Shown here piece after piece: positions 5,829 through 14,212 of a stretch of 21,857 bases of DNA. Origin of the DNA: Holosporaceae bacterium (lineage in GTDB: Bacteria > Pseudomonadota > Alphaproteobacteria > UBA3830); NCBI GenBank assembly GCA_031258475.1, contig JAIRMS010000003.1, forward strand, positions 1 to 21,857, read 5' to 3'. The notes beneath the pieces are model-generated. The model was not told the origin of the DNA and searched no databases. It saw only the letters and a list, made by a program, of their open reading frames with translations. The position numbers and the translations under genes are program-made. Each line of letters starts with the position of its first letter. Position 1 is the stretch's first letter.

Positions 5829-7588
5829 GATCTTTCGAAAAATTTATTTAAATTTTTTATTGATAGAACTACGTAGGACGGTCTTCCGTGGCAACACTGG
5901 GCGATATTGGCCGTATTTTCCATCTGACGCAGCAGCGAATTCATCTCCTGAATCGTTAATTTTCTACCGGCTCGTAGACTTCCGTGACAGGATATGGTGG
6001 ACAAAACATGATAAATTTTCTCATCCATTGAATAGGCGTCTCCAAATGCAGTAAATTCGTCGACAAGATCGTTTAGAAGCGACTTTGCGTCGCAACTTCC
6101 TAAAATCGCCGGAATAGCGTCGACCGATACAAGCTCGCTGGTTAACTTCTCCAGATGAATTCCGAACCTCTGCAATATATCTTTGTTTTTTTCTAATTGC
6201 TCGATTTGCGCTTCATTAAGAGGACAAATTTCCGGCAGTAAAAGATTTTGAGAATCCAATGATAGATTATTCTTCAACTTTTCGAGAGTTATCCTTTCGG
6301 CTGCGGCGTGTTGATCGACAATGACAAGATCGTCTCCATTTTCCGCGATTATATAGGTACTGCCCACTTGATGAATAGCGTTTCCCAGCGAAATTTTCCC
6401 TTCTTCGTGGATCTTCTGCGATACCAAAGGCCTTTCATTTGGATTTGGAAAATCGCGCTCTCTAGGATAGATAGGGTAATTTTCCTCAGGAAAACGATCG
6501 ATTCTACTATGCTCGTTGCCTGGCGCAGCAGGGCGCTTGAAGTTAAAAGAATCGTCTCTTTTCCCTAAATTACCCAAACTGAAAGTATCGACTGTGGAGG
6601 TCGTCGGCTTCATAGCTCCAAAAGACGAAAGATTTTTCTTCAATTCTGATAGGACGAAAAACCTAATTCTTTCCGCGTCCCTGAATCTAACCTCTACCTT
6701 GGCGGGATGAGCGTTCACGTCGACTTCACCGTAGGGCATATCAAGAAATAAAACGGCGGCCGCGTATCGTCCGACGGGAACGAGTCCCGAATAGGCCGAC
6801 TTCAGGGCGTACATAAAATTTTTATCCTTCACGAATCTATTGTTCACGAAGAAGTACTGAAAATTGGCGGAGGCTTTATTAAACGTTGGCACTCCGACGA
6901 ATCCGTGCAATTTTAATCCGTCTTTTTCGGCGTTTATCTCGAAGGCATTCTCTTCAAAAGATTCTCCCAGAACGTCATACACTCGTCTTTTTCGGTTTTT
7001 TTCATAGGAAAATTTCTGTTTGTTGCCATCGAAAAATCGAAACGCAACATCGGGAAACGCCAGGGCGGAGCGATTAAAAGCATCGAGGCAACTGCTCAGT
7101 TCGGAAGCGTCAGATTTTAGAAATTTCAAGCGCGCCGGCGTAGCAAAAAACAAATCTCTCACTTCCACTGTGGTCCCTCGCCGACGATTGGCCAAAGATA
7201 ATCCGAGATTACTGGGTCCCTCCAAATTTATCGTCCATGCCTCCGAGTCGTTCGCTGACGTAATGGAAAGACGAGAAACAGAGGCAATCGAGGGAAGCGC
7301 CTCTCCACGAAATCCAAAGGTGCGTATATCGAATAAATTATTCGAATCCAGCTTGGAAGTGGCGTGACTTAATACGCATAGCTCCAGCGATTCTTTGTCC
7401 ATTCCAATACCATTGTCGCTGACGGAAATAAAACTCTTTCCAGCATCGATAACTTTTACGACGATTTCATCCGCTCCAGCGTCGATCGCATTCTCCATAA
7501 GTTCCTTGATAACCGACGAAGGACGTTCTATCACTTCTCCGGCGGCAATTTGATTAATCAAGTTTTGTGGTAATAACTTTATTGTCAT
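5825..7588 (-). CDS. mutL: DNA mismatch repair protein MutL
   Basis: This GHKL ATPase couples mismatch recognition by MutS to strand incision. From the chosen start it has 587 residues. The N-terminal motifs are complete: NQIAAGEVIERPSSVIKELM with catalytic Glu32, then SDNGIGM, ATSKL and FGFRGEAL. The C-terminal domain has the endonuclease motif DQHAAAERITLE at residues 425-436, matching DQHA-x2-E-x4-E, together with SCHGSLRAG and CCHGRP. This is therefore the nicking type typical of bacteria without MutH. The frame is open to 7639, but the ATG at 7588 fits best: it gives the family start MTIKLLP and has AAGGGG seven bases upstream. A promoter lies at 7611-7639. Confidence 0.95.
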   Translation of the reverse strand: MTIKLLPQNLINQIAAGEVIERPSSVIKELMENAIDAGADEIVVKVIDAGKSFISVSDNGIGMDKESLELCVLSHATSKLDSNNLFDIRTFGFRGEALPSIASVSRLSITSANDSEAWTINLEGPSNLGLSLANRRRGTTVEVRDLFFATPARLKFLKSDASELSSCLDAFNRSALAFPDVAFRFFDGNKQKFSYEKNRKRRVYDVLGESFEENAFEINAEKDGLKLHGFVGVPTFNKASANFQYFFVNNRFVKDKNFMYALKSAYSGLVPVGRYAAAVLFLDMPYGEVDVNAHPAKVEVRFRDAERIRFFVLSELKKNLSSFGAMKPTTSTVDTFSLGNLGKRDDSFNFKRPAAPGNEHSRIDRFPEENYPIYPRERDFPNPNERPLVSQKIHEEGKISLGNAIHQVGSTYIIAENGDDLVIVDQHAAAERITLEKLKNNLSLDSQNLLLPEICPLNEAQIEQLEKNKDILQRFGIHLEKLTSELVSVDAIPAILGSCDAKSLLNDLVDEFTAFGDAYSMDEKIYHVLSTISCHGSLRAGRKLTIQEMNSLLRQMENTANIAQCCHGRPSYVVLSIKNLNKFFERS

Positions 7589-7610
7589 TTTGTAACCCCT
7601 TGCAGGAACA

Positions 7611-7639
7611 ATGATACCAAAAACAACTTTGTTTACCAA
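7611..7639 (-). promoter_or_regulatory. promoter of mutL
   Basis: On the minus strand TTGGTA (7639-7634) and TATCAT (7616-7611) are spaced by 17 bases. The -10 box ends 22 bases before the chosen mutL ATG, which supports that start over the longer frame, whose TTG would lie inside the -35 box. Confidence 0.6.
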
Positions 7640-7682
7640 TTCTTCATAAAGTCTGGATTAAATTACATTCCTGAGGTTGCGT

Positions 7683-8867
7683 ATGAAAATCATTGTTGTC
7701 GGCGAAAAACTCGAGCATTTTTTGTTTGAAATCGTAAAAATATCCAAAATGCTTGAATGTAACTTGTTGTTTTTTAAACAAAATATCAAAACGCAAATGG
7801 ATCCGAACGATGTGATTATAATAGACGGTGATCTAATTCATCTGCTTCCGTCGGAAATAAAAAACACCGTTATTTCGATCGTCGGTTCTCCGAATTACGT
7901 CGCATCTCTAGGGAATGAAGTGAGCATAACTTCGCACTCGATTCGTTCCATAGAAGAAATAATCCGGAATAGGGCCGCAAATCACCATGCTCAAATCATT
8001 GTAGTTGATCCGGCTGCCAAAAACGCGTTTCGGATTGCCGATAGAATTGCTCCAACCGACGCCACGGTGCTTATAACCGGAGAAACCGGGACCGGAAAGG
8101 AAGTAATCGCGAAATATATTCACGGGAAGAGTCGTCGATCTTCACAGAAATACGTGGCGATTAACTGCGCCGCCATTCCGGAATCATTGCTGGAAGCCGA
8201 ACTGTTCGGCCATGAAAAGGGGGCTTTTACGAACGCAATTCAAAGAAGAATAGGGAAATTCGAAGAGGCAAGCGGCGGAACGCTTCTGCTGGACGAAATA
8301 AGCGAAATGCCCCTTGGTTTGCAGTCGAAACTTCTAAGAGTCGTTCAGGAAAAAGAAATTACAAGACTCGGGGGAAACGAAACCATAGGGGTGGACGTGA
8401 GAATTATCGCCACGAGCAACCGCGATCTATACCGGGCGACGCTGGACGGAAATTTCCGAGAAGACCTTTTTTATAGATTGAATGTTATTCCGATAGAAAT
8501 GCCGAAGTTAAACGATCGTCCTCTGGATATAGAACCGCTTGCAAATTTTTTCTGCGAGAAATATGCGGGAGGAAGCAAATCGCTATCCAATCGTTTTATC
8601 ATGTCTTTGAAGAACCACAGCTGGAAAGGCAATATTCGAGAGTTGGAAAATATCGTACAGAGAGCGACGCTTCTTTCATCCGAAGAAATTATCGACGATT
8701 TTTTCCCGGATAAAAATTTCCAAATCAAAACGCTTCAGCAGGCGGAAAAGGATCTCATTCTCGATACGCTGGAAAAATTCAATGGAAACAAGACGTTAAC
8801 GTCAAAAAAACTGGATATCCCCCTGCGCACGCTTCATCACAAACTCAGCGCCTATAAAGTTAGCTGA
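7683..8867 (+). CDS. FlbD-like sigma-54-dependent transcription activator
   Basis: This 394-residue AAA+ activator should remodel RNA polymerase carrying sigma-54. Order of domains: a degenerate receiver-like N-terminus (residues 1-95) without the usual acidic pocket; an AAA+ domain with Walker A GETGTGKE (133-140), the sigma-54 contact loop GAFTNA (180-185), Walker B TLLLDE (200-205) and REDLFYRLNV; and a C-terminal Fis-type helix-turn-helix (NGNKTLTSKKLDIPLRTLHHKL). The stretch GKFEEASGGTLLLDEISEMP closely matches alphaproteobacterial FlbD, the flagellar class II/III activator that also lacks a true phosphorylation site. The loop differs from the standard GAFTGA. The start is the ATG with GAGG six bases upstream. 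It diverges from mutL. No flagellar gene is in the window. Confidence 0.85.
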   Translation: MKIIVVGEKLEHFLFEIVKISKMLECNLLFFKQNIKTQMDPNDVIIIDGDLIHLLPSEIKNTVISIVGSPNYVASLGNEVSITSHSIRSIEEIIRNRAANHHAQIIVVDPAAKNAFRIADRIAPTDATVLITGETGTGKEVIAKYIHGKSRRSSQKYVAINCAAIPESLLEAELFGHEKGAFTNAIQRRIGKFEEASGGTLLLDEISEMPLGLQSKLLRVVQEKEITRLGGNETIGVDVRIIATSNRDLYRATLDGNFREDLFYRLNVIPIEMPKLNDRPLDIEPLANFFCEKYAGGSKSLSNRFIMSLKNHSWKGNIRELENIVQRATLLSSEEIIDDFFPDKNFQIKTLQQAEKDLILDTLEKFNGNKTLTSKKLDIPLRTLHHKLSAYKVS

Positions 8868-8901
8868 AAACATGACGTCCAGTTCACAGCGCCAGCCAGC
8901 T

Positions 8902-9906
8902 TCACGCTAGAGTCGCATGCGATAGAAATCCTTCGGCCTCGCGGAGAAGAGTCTCCATAATTTCTTCTATGGACTTTTCTTCTTTCACTATTTCAACTAT
9001 TTGGCCGGCCATGAGTGAGCCGCGATCCACATCTCCCTCGCGAATGGCTCTTCGAAGAGATCCGGCCCAGAAATGTTCCAGCAAAAGTCTCCCGTTGTCC
9101 AGGGCGACTTCTCCCTTTTCGAATTTTGCCAGAACTTCACGCTGCTTGGCGATAAATTCCTCTGTTCCGAGATTTTCTATAGCTCGAACGGGAGCGATTG
9201 AAAATTTTTTATCCAGCTGCACAGGAGTAACAGCGTTTCTTCCGCTAGCTCTCAGAAGAGCTTTTTTGAAATTTTCATGGGCGATCGATTCTTTGCAGCA
9301 GGCGAAAACGGTTCCCAGTTGACAGCCGACCGCGCCCAATTGCAGGACGGACGCAACGACCTCCCCTCTCAAAATACCGCCGGCAACAAAAATGGGATAT
9401 TCTTTCAGATTCAGTAGAATATCCTGAATTAGTACCATGGTTGAAACTGGTCCGACGTGACCTCCGGCTTCGCTTCCTTCCAAAATCAGAGAGTCTATTC
9501 CGTGTTTAAATAATCTTTTGGCAACCGACAAAGAAGGAGAAAACGTCATTACCTGCATTCCATAGGAGTGAATTTTCTCTATTATACTTTTGTCTGGAAT
9601 GCCTCCGGCCAGGATAACATGCGAGACTTTCTTCTCTCCGCAGACTTCAACGAGATCGTGTAATTTCGGATTTACCAAAATGATATTAACTCCGAAGTTG
9701 CGTTTCGTTTTTTCTTGGGTCGACTCAATTTCGGTCTTCAATAGATCGCCGTCCATCGCTCCCGAAGCAAGAACGCCGAAAATCCCGGCGTTGGACATGG
9801 CCGACACAAGATTCGATTCGGAGATCCAGGTCATGGCGCCACCAAGTATCGAATATTTGGCTCCCAAAATCTTTGATCCTCGCTCCATGAGTTTTAAAGT
9901 TTTCAT
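8902..9906 (-). CDS. NAD(P)H-dependent flavin oxidoreductase (nitronate monooxygenase / FabK-like)
   Basis: This 334-residue FMN-binding TIM barrel belongs to the 2-nitropropane dioxygenase family. Visible features are GAKYSILGGAMTWISESNLVS at the N-terminus, FGVNIIL, the phosphate-binding GSEAGGHVG segment, PIFVAGGILRGEVVASVLQLGA and GCQLGTVFACC. The family includes nitronate monooxygenases and the enoyl-ACP reductase FabK, and I cannot decide between them from sequence. The frame is open to 9921, but the ATG at 9906 overlaps the lysC stop as ATGA. It is therefore the last gene of the potH-potI-mipZ-lysC run and translationally coupled to lysC. It converges on the FlbD-like gene with 34 bases between and no obvious terminator. 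Confidence 0.82.
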   Translation of the reverse strand: MKTLKLMERGSKILGAKYSILGGAMTWISESNLVSAMSNAGIFGVLASGAMDGDLLKTEIESTQEKTKRNFGVNIILVNPKLHDLVEVCGEKKVSHVILAGGIPDKSIIEKIHSYGMQVMTFSPSLSVAKRLFKHGIDSLILEGSEAGGHVGPVSTMVLIQDILLNLKEYPIFVAGGILRGEVVASVLQLGAVGCQLGTVFACCKESIAHENFKKALLRASGRNAVTPVQLDKKFSIAPVRAIENLGTEEFIAKQREVLAKFEKGEVALDNGRLLLEHFWAGSLRRAIREGDVDRGSLMAGQIVEIVKEEKSIEEIMETLLREAEGFLSHATLA

Positions 9907-11078
9907 TTTCCTAATCCGCAATGTTTATGTAATAGCGCGACTGATTCTAATAATTTATCGCTTAAAACAACAAGATTTATTTTATGATCCGTCAGAGAAG
10001 ATTCTGAGACTTCTATTCTTTTTGTTTTCAGAGCGTTTATTAGAAGATTGCTGGTTTTTGTCGAAATTGACGATCCGATAACGCTAATCCGGGACGATGG
10101 CTTGCAAGAGATGACCTGGCGCGCGCTTTCGACGGAATCGCAATTCCTTAATATGCGAAGAGCAACCGTTATTTTCTTTTTATCCAGCAGAACATCAAAC
10201 TTAAAAGGATCGCCGTTCTTTAAGATTTCTGCCTTGATAAAATATTTATTCAGAAGATCAACGCAAAACTGGGGACCGTTTTGGCAGACGATTTTTATCT
10301 GCGATAGGCTGGGAGTTACGGCCAGTCCTCGGAAACCCTCCGAAGGCGTTTTGCCGGAAATGATCGTGCCTTTGTTATCGATAAAGCTGGACGCAACTCT
10401 TATTACCACTTCTTTCTTCATGGCGTAGTCGACGGATTGCTCCTGGAGGATTTTTGCTCCCTGGGAAGCCATTTCCAGCATTTCATGATAGCTGATTTCG
10501 TCGATTCTCCGAGCTTCGTTGTAGAGATTTGGATCGACGGTGTAGACTCCGTCCACATCCGAATAAATTTCGCACAGATCAGCTTTAACGGCTGAAGCAA
10601 CGGCCACCGCTGTGAGATCAGATCCTCCTCTTCCAAGAGTTGTTACTCGATTTTCCGTATTGATCCCCTGGAATCCACATATGACCGGAATGATTCCTTC
10701 GGCCGTGTCTTTTTGCAGATTATTCGTATCGATTTTCTGAATAACTGCGCGACCGTAATTATCATCGGTAAGGATCGGCACCTGCCAGGCCGAGTATGGT
10801 TTTGCTCGGAGTCCGAGATTTCTCAGAGCCATGGCAAGCAGTCCGGCCGTGATGAGTTCTCCGGACGATACGACATAGTCGTATTCCGGATCGCCTTCGC
10901 ACACATTCAGAGCGTGGGCGTAACCAATAAATTTATTGGTCACCCCTGCCATCGCCGAAACAACCGCGATGACACTCCGTTTATTTTGATGAAAATTGGC
11001 GATGATATTGGCGACGTTTTTTATTCTCTCCAGAGTTGCGACAGAAGTTCCTCCGAATTTTTGAATTATACAGGCCAA
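9903..11078 (-). CDS. lysC: aspartate kinase
   Basis: Aspartokinase phosphorylates L-aspartate as the first step toward lysine, diaminopimelate, threonine and methionine. In an intracellular bacterium it mainly feeds peptidoglycan diaminopimelate. The 391 residues include the kinase motifs KFGGTSV (7-13), GRGGSDLTAVAVASAVKADL and YSDVDGVYTVDP, then SYHEMLEMASQGAKIL. Two ACT-like regulatory regions follow from about residue 255; they are less conserved than the kinase part. The start is a TTG with GGAG eight bases upstream, 14 bases after mipZ. The stop overlaps the next gene's ATG. Feedback regulation through the ACT part is likely but not provable here. Confidence 0.92.
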   Translation of the reverse strand: MACIIQKFGGTSVATLERIKNVANIIANFHQNKRSVIAVVSAMAGVTNKFIGYAHALNVCEGDPEYDYVVSSGELITAGLLAMALRNLGLRAKPYSAWQVPILTDDNYGRAVIQKIDTNNLQKDTAEGIIPVICGFQGINTENRVTTLGRGGSDLTAVAVASAVKADLCEIYSDVDGVYTVDPNLYNEARRIDEISYHEMLEMASQGAKILQEQSVDYAMKKEVVIRVASSFIDNKGTIISGKTPSEGFRGLAVTPSLSQIKIVCQNGPQFCVDLLNKYFIKAEILKNGDPFKFDVLLDKKKITVALRILRNCDSVESARQVISCKPSSRISVIGSSISTKTSNLLINALKTKRIEVSESSLTDHKINLVVLSDKLLESVALLHKHCGLGK

Positions 11079-11092
11079 AAATGTATCTCCAG

Positions 11093-11875
11093 CTATCCCA
11101 GATTCGGTAATTTCATAAAATCGATCAATTCTCGTAATTCCTGCCTAGCGGAAACATGGGATATATTCAAAGGAATGCCGGATTTTTCAAGATCTAGCAA
11201 GGTCAAGCCGGACAAAAACAATTCCTTAAAAATAACGCGTTCGCAGAATCCCATGCCCAGCCTAAATCCTATTCTTTTGGATAAAGCTTCCAGCACAACA
11301 TTTATGTCTTTTCTATTTTTTGTGTATAGGGTTGTTAGACGATTTCTAACCACTATCCAATCGATGGGTTTCTCGCCTCTTTTCGCCCGCTCCTTGCGCT
11401 GATTCCACACCATTTCCGCATAGATGCTTGGGTGAAACGTTTTCATATCGCTGTTGGATACCTTTACCAAAACATCGAGGTCTATGAAGCTATCATTTAG
11501 AGGAGTGATCAACGTGTTCGCATGGGAGTGAGCCAACTGCGATAGATAGGTATTATTTCCAGGAGTGTCAATAACGACAAAATCATGATTTTCCAGTTTT
11601 TTCATCGCGTTATCGAACGATTCCCTGTCCAGAGCATGAGCTTTTTCTCTATCGTTATCGTCGTTTCTCTGAATGGCTATATGCTCCGGAGATTTCACGT
11701 CGACATTGTCTTTTCTGTGTTCAAAATATCTTGTGAAAGTTCCCTGGCGAGCATCGATATCTATTGTTCCGACTTTGAAATCATTATTGAGTAAATACAC
11801 CGACACGTGCATCGCCACCGTTGATTTTCCAGTTCCACCTTTTTCATTTCCAAGAACGATAACATAGGGTTTCAC
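11093..11875 (-). CDS. mipZ: MipZ-type ParA/MinD ATPase, division-plane regulator
   Basis: MipZ forms a gradient from the ParB-bound poles and inhibits FtsZ away from mid-cell; it is characteristic of Alphaproteobacteria. The 260 residues start with the deviant Walker A GNEKGGTGKST (9-19), followed by VGTIDIDARQGTFTRYFEHR, which is typical of MipZ with its Arg-Gln pair. FVVIDTPGNNTYLSQLAHSH is the Walker B and switch II region, and PIDWIVVRNRL follows. The start is GTG with GGAG seven bases upstream. It lies 16 bases after potI and 14 before lysC, so it is cotranscribed with transport and amino-acid genes, an unusual place for it. No parAB or ftsZ gene is in the window. Confidence 0.9.
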   Translation of the reverse strand: MKPYVIVLGNEKGGTGKSTVAMHVSVYLLNNDFKVGTIDIDARQGTFTRYFEHRKDNVDVKSPEHIAIQRNDDNDREKAHALDRESFDNAMKKLENHDFVVIDTPGNNTYLSQLAHSHANTLITPLNDSFIDLDVLVKVSNSDMKTFHPSIYAEMVWNQRKERAKRGEKPIDWIVVRNRLTTLYTKNRKDINVVLEALSKRIGFRLGMGFCERVIFKELFLSGLTLLDLEKSGIPLNISHVSARQELRELIDFMKLPNLG

Positions 11876-11891
11876 TTAACTTCTCCCCGCT

Positions 11892-12683
11892 TTATATTTT
11901 CTTTTTATAAATCAAAACGGCTGATATTATGACACCTATTGAAAGAACAGTCATCAAAATTGTTGCTAGAGCATTTATTTCAGGAGATATGCCGAATCGT
12001 AGACTGGAAAATACTATCATTGGAAGAGTTGTCGCTCCGGGACCGGCGACGAAACTGGCGATGACGACGTCATCCAACGATAACGCAAAAGCCAACAACC
12101 ATCCCAAAATAATCGCCGGAGAAATCATCGGCAGGGTTATGACAAAAAACACTTTGGTTGGGGAAGCTCCAAGATCAAGAGCTGCCTCCTCAATCGACCT
12201 GTCCAGATCATACAATCTTGCCTGCACAATCATCGTAACGTAGGACAGGGTTAAGACGATGTGAGCTATGGTTATCGTTGCTGTTCCGCTGCCAATGGGC
12301 CAGCCGATGATTTTCTCCATGCCGACGAACAGCATTAGCAGAGATAACCCCATGACGACTTCCGGCATAACCAGAGGTGCGGCAATTGCTCCGATAAACA
12401 GTGCCTTTCCTCGAAATCTTCCCGATCTTGTGATAACTATTGCTGCCATTGTTCCCAAAATAACCGAAACGGTTGCCGAAAGGCACGCCACTTTGAGACT
12501 GGTCAGAGTAGCTCTCAGGATTATCGGATTGGACAATAGTGCTTTATACCATCTCATGGAAAATCTGGTCCAGGAAACCATAAATCTGGATTCGTTAAAA
12601 GAATAAACGACGATGCAAATCAGTGGAAAGTATAGGAACAAATATCCTAAAAACAGAATAAAATTCGACCATTTGAAGCGCAT
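11892..12683 (-). CDS. potI: putrescine/spermidine ABC transporter permease PotI-type
   Basis: This 263-residue inner-membrane permease should work with a PotH partner, a PotG ATPase and a PotF binding protein to import polyamines. Six membrane segments are visible, starting with FILFLGYLFLYFPLICIVVY. The ATPase-contacting EAA loop reads EEAALDLGASPTKVFFVITL. The strongly conserved tail FALSLDDVVIASFVAGPGATT is close to PotI/PotC. The start ATG lies four bases after the potH stop. Neither the ATPase nor the binding-protein gene is adjacent, so they must lie elsewhere or be shared. Confidence 0.88.
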   Translation of the reverse strand: MRFKWSNFILFLGYLFLYFPLICIVVYSFNESRFMVSWTRFSMRWYKALLSNPIILRATLTSLKVACLSATVSVILGTMAAIVITRSGRFRGKALFIGAIAAPLVMPEVVMGLSLLMLFVGMEKIIGWPIGSGTATITIAHIVLTLSYVTMIVQARLYDLDRSIEEAALDLGASPTKVFFVITLPMISPAIILGWLLAFALSLDDVVIASFVAGPGATTLPMIVFSSLRFGISPEINALATILMTVLSIGVIISAVLIYKKKI

Positions 12684-12687
12684 TTCA

Positions 12688-13623
12688 CTAGCCTTTCGAC
12701 AATAGCTGCATTTCTCTGCGTCTCTGCGCTATAATTATCGGGAAAACAATGAATATGAGCAAAACCATCGATAGGGATGCCGCCGCTGGCCATGACATGT
12801 TTCCAAAAAATTCATTCCAAACAAGACGGCCAATGGTCAACGTTTGAGCTCCTCCCAATAATTCCGGAATAACGAATTCTCCAATCGCCGGAACGAATAC
12901 CAATGCTGATCCGGCGTAGATTCCAGGAGCTGAAAGTGGAACAACTATGGAAAAAAACGCAGTCATTGGAGAGCTTCCCAGATCGTACGCCGCTTCTATC
13001 AGTGAGTAGTCGATTTTTTCAATCGCGCTGTACAACGGAAAAATCATAAACGGCAGATAGGCGTAGATAATTCCAATGCAGGCGGCGAAAGAATTATTTA
13101 TCAGTTGCAGAGGTGCCTCTATCAGATGAAATTTCATTAGCATCGTGTTTATGAAACCGCGCGGACTCAGCAACATAATCCAGGCGTAGACCCTTATCAA
13201 AAACGACGTCCAAAATGGAAGCACGACCAGCATCAGCAAAATACTACGAAATTTCTCTGAGCTTCTTGCGATTGCATAGGCCATCGGAAACCCTATCAGG
13301 AGACAGCAAATGGTTGACGTCCCGGCTATCAGAATGGAAGTTACAAATCCTCGAATATACATTTCTTCCGTGAAAAGAACTATGTAATTTCCCAGGTTTA
13401 TTCTGATCTGCAGCATCTGTCCTGAAATCCAGTCTACGAGCGAAACATAGGGAGGTGACGCAATGACACTTTCGGAAAAGCTTATCTCCAATAAAATCAG
13501 GCACGGACAAATAAAAAAGAAAAAAATCCAGGAAAAAGGCACGAAAATAAGAATATTGCGACCACTAACTTTTTTCACAAGCTCCATAATCCAGGAGATA
13601 ATTTTTTCCTCTACTCTATACAT
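12688..13623 (-). CDS. potH: putrescine/spermidine ABC transporter permease PotH-type
   Basis: This is the partner permease of PotI, 311 residues from the chosen start. After a basic N-terminus it has a first membrane segment (ILIFVPFSWIFFFFICPCLI), a periplasmic part with PPYVSLVDW, and GFPMAYAIARSSEKFR. Then come LPFWTSFLIRVYAWIMLLSP, the EAA loop EAAYDLGSSPMTAFFSIVVP and VPAIGEFVIPELLGG, all typical of PotH/PotB. The frame is open to a TTG at 13695, but the ATG at 13623 has GGAG five bases upstream and the usual family length. It is the first gene of a five-gene minus-strand run and diverges from divK. Confidence 0.88.
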   Translation of the reverse strand: MYRVEEKIISWIMELVKKVSGRNILIFVPFSWIFFFFICPCLILLEISFSESVIASPPYVSLVDWISGQMLQIRINLGNYIVLFTEEMYIRGFVTSILIAGTSTICCLLIGFPMAYAIARSSEKFRSILLMLVVLPFWTSFLIRVYAWIMLLSPRGFINTMLMKFHLIEAPLQLINNSFAACIGIIYAYLPFMIFPLYSAIEKIDYSLIEAAYDLGSSPMTAFFSIVVPLSAPGIYAGSALVFVPAIGEFVIPELLGGAQTLTIGRLVWNEFFGNMSWPAAASLSMVLLIFIVFPIIIAQRRREMQLLSKG

Positions 13624-13671
13624 CAAGTCTCCGCCGCGTCTGAAAAATCCGATAAATTCTTGAACGAGTCT

Positions 13672-13677
13672 ATTATA
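13672..13677 (-). promoter_or_regulatory. -10 box of the potH-potI-mipZ-lysC run
   Basis: TATAAT on the minus strand lies 48 bases before the potH ATG, without a strong -35 (TAATAT at 17 bases). It is the only good -10 box in the divergent region on this strand. It also lies inside the longer potH frame, which argues for the shorter start. Confidence 0.4.
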
Positions 13678-13738
13678 ATAAAGGAAGAGGTTCAATATTA
13701 ATGAGCATCACCTCGTATCCATACAATGAGTTTCATAG

Positions 13739-13784
13739 TTAATCTTTTGTTAATATTCCGGCGGTACACTAAAAAATCGTTAAC
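13739..13784 (+). promoter_or_regulatory. two CtrA-like boxes and divK promoter
   Basis: TTAA-TCTTTTG-TTAA at 13739-13753 matches the CtrA consensus TTAA-N7-TTAA. CTAA-AAAATCG-TTAAC at 13769-13784 is a near match. A TACACT hexamer at 13765-13770 could be the -10 box; the first box would then cover the -35 position, as in CtrA-activated promoters, and the second would lie across the transcription start. divK begins at 13802 with GGGAGGG seven bases upstream of its ATG. CtrA control of divK is known in Caulobacter. One such box is expected by chance in a window this AT-rich, so the context carries the claim. Confidence 0.6.
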
Positions 13785-13801
13785 ATACTGGGAGGGACAA
13801 C

Positions 13802-14212
13802 ATGCAAGCAAATTTGTTCAGAAAATCTGCCGTTTTAATCGAAAAAAATCTATTGCACTGCAGGCTTTATGAGGACGTTCTGGCGGCGCATGGTTTTGAG
13901 GTCTACGTCGCAAAATCTCCAATGGACGGGCTTATGAAGGTTAAAGAGACCGAGCAAGATCTTGTGGTGATTAATACAGAAATAGCGGAAGAGACTTTTC
14001 TTGAAAAATTTATTTCGAAGATGAAATCTGAAAAGGCTTCAAAATCAGTGTCAATTGTGGGATTATCGGTGTATAACACAGAATATAGGAAAAATTTTTC
14101 AAAAATGCTCGATATATTCTTAACAAAACCGTTTTCTATTGATAGATTTATAGAATCTATATCGGCGTGTATTGAAAGCAAAGCAAATGGTCGGCAGGGT
14201 TCTAATAATTAA
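13802..14212 (+). CDS. divK: DivK-like single-domain response regulator without phosphoacceptor
   Basis: The 136 residues form a single receiver domain with DivK-like overall pattern: SAVLIEKNLLHCRLYEDVLA, AHGFEV, DLVVINTEI and IFLTKPFSIDRFIESI. In Caulobacter, phosphorylated DivK switches off CtrA through DivL and CckA. Here the phosphoacceptor position is Asn58 instead of Asp, and the Glu-Asp pocket reads Glu14-Lys15. Ser89 and Lys109 of the switch are kept. It therefore cannot be phosphorylated in the usual way but may still fold and bind partners, as a pseudo-receiver. Its 3' end overlaps pleD by 26 bases, the divK-pleD order known in Alphaproteobacteria, and this supports the assignment despite sequence drift. 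Confidence 0.75.
   Translation: MQANLFRKSAVLIEKNLLHCRLYEDVLAAHGFEVYVAKSPMDGLMKVKETEQDLVVINTEIAEETFLEKFISKMKSEKASKSVSIVGLSVYNTEYRKNFSKMLDIFLTKPFSIDRFIESISACIESKANGRQGSNN

Noticed and set aside
10713..11402. Plus-strand frame of 229 residues across lysC and mipZ
   Set aside because: It is antisense to two clearly conserved genes and has no recognisable motifs.
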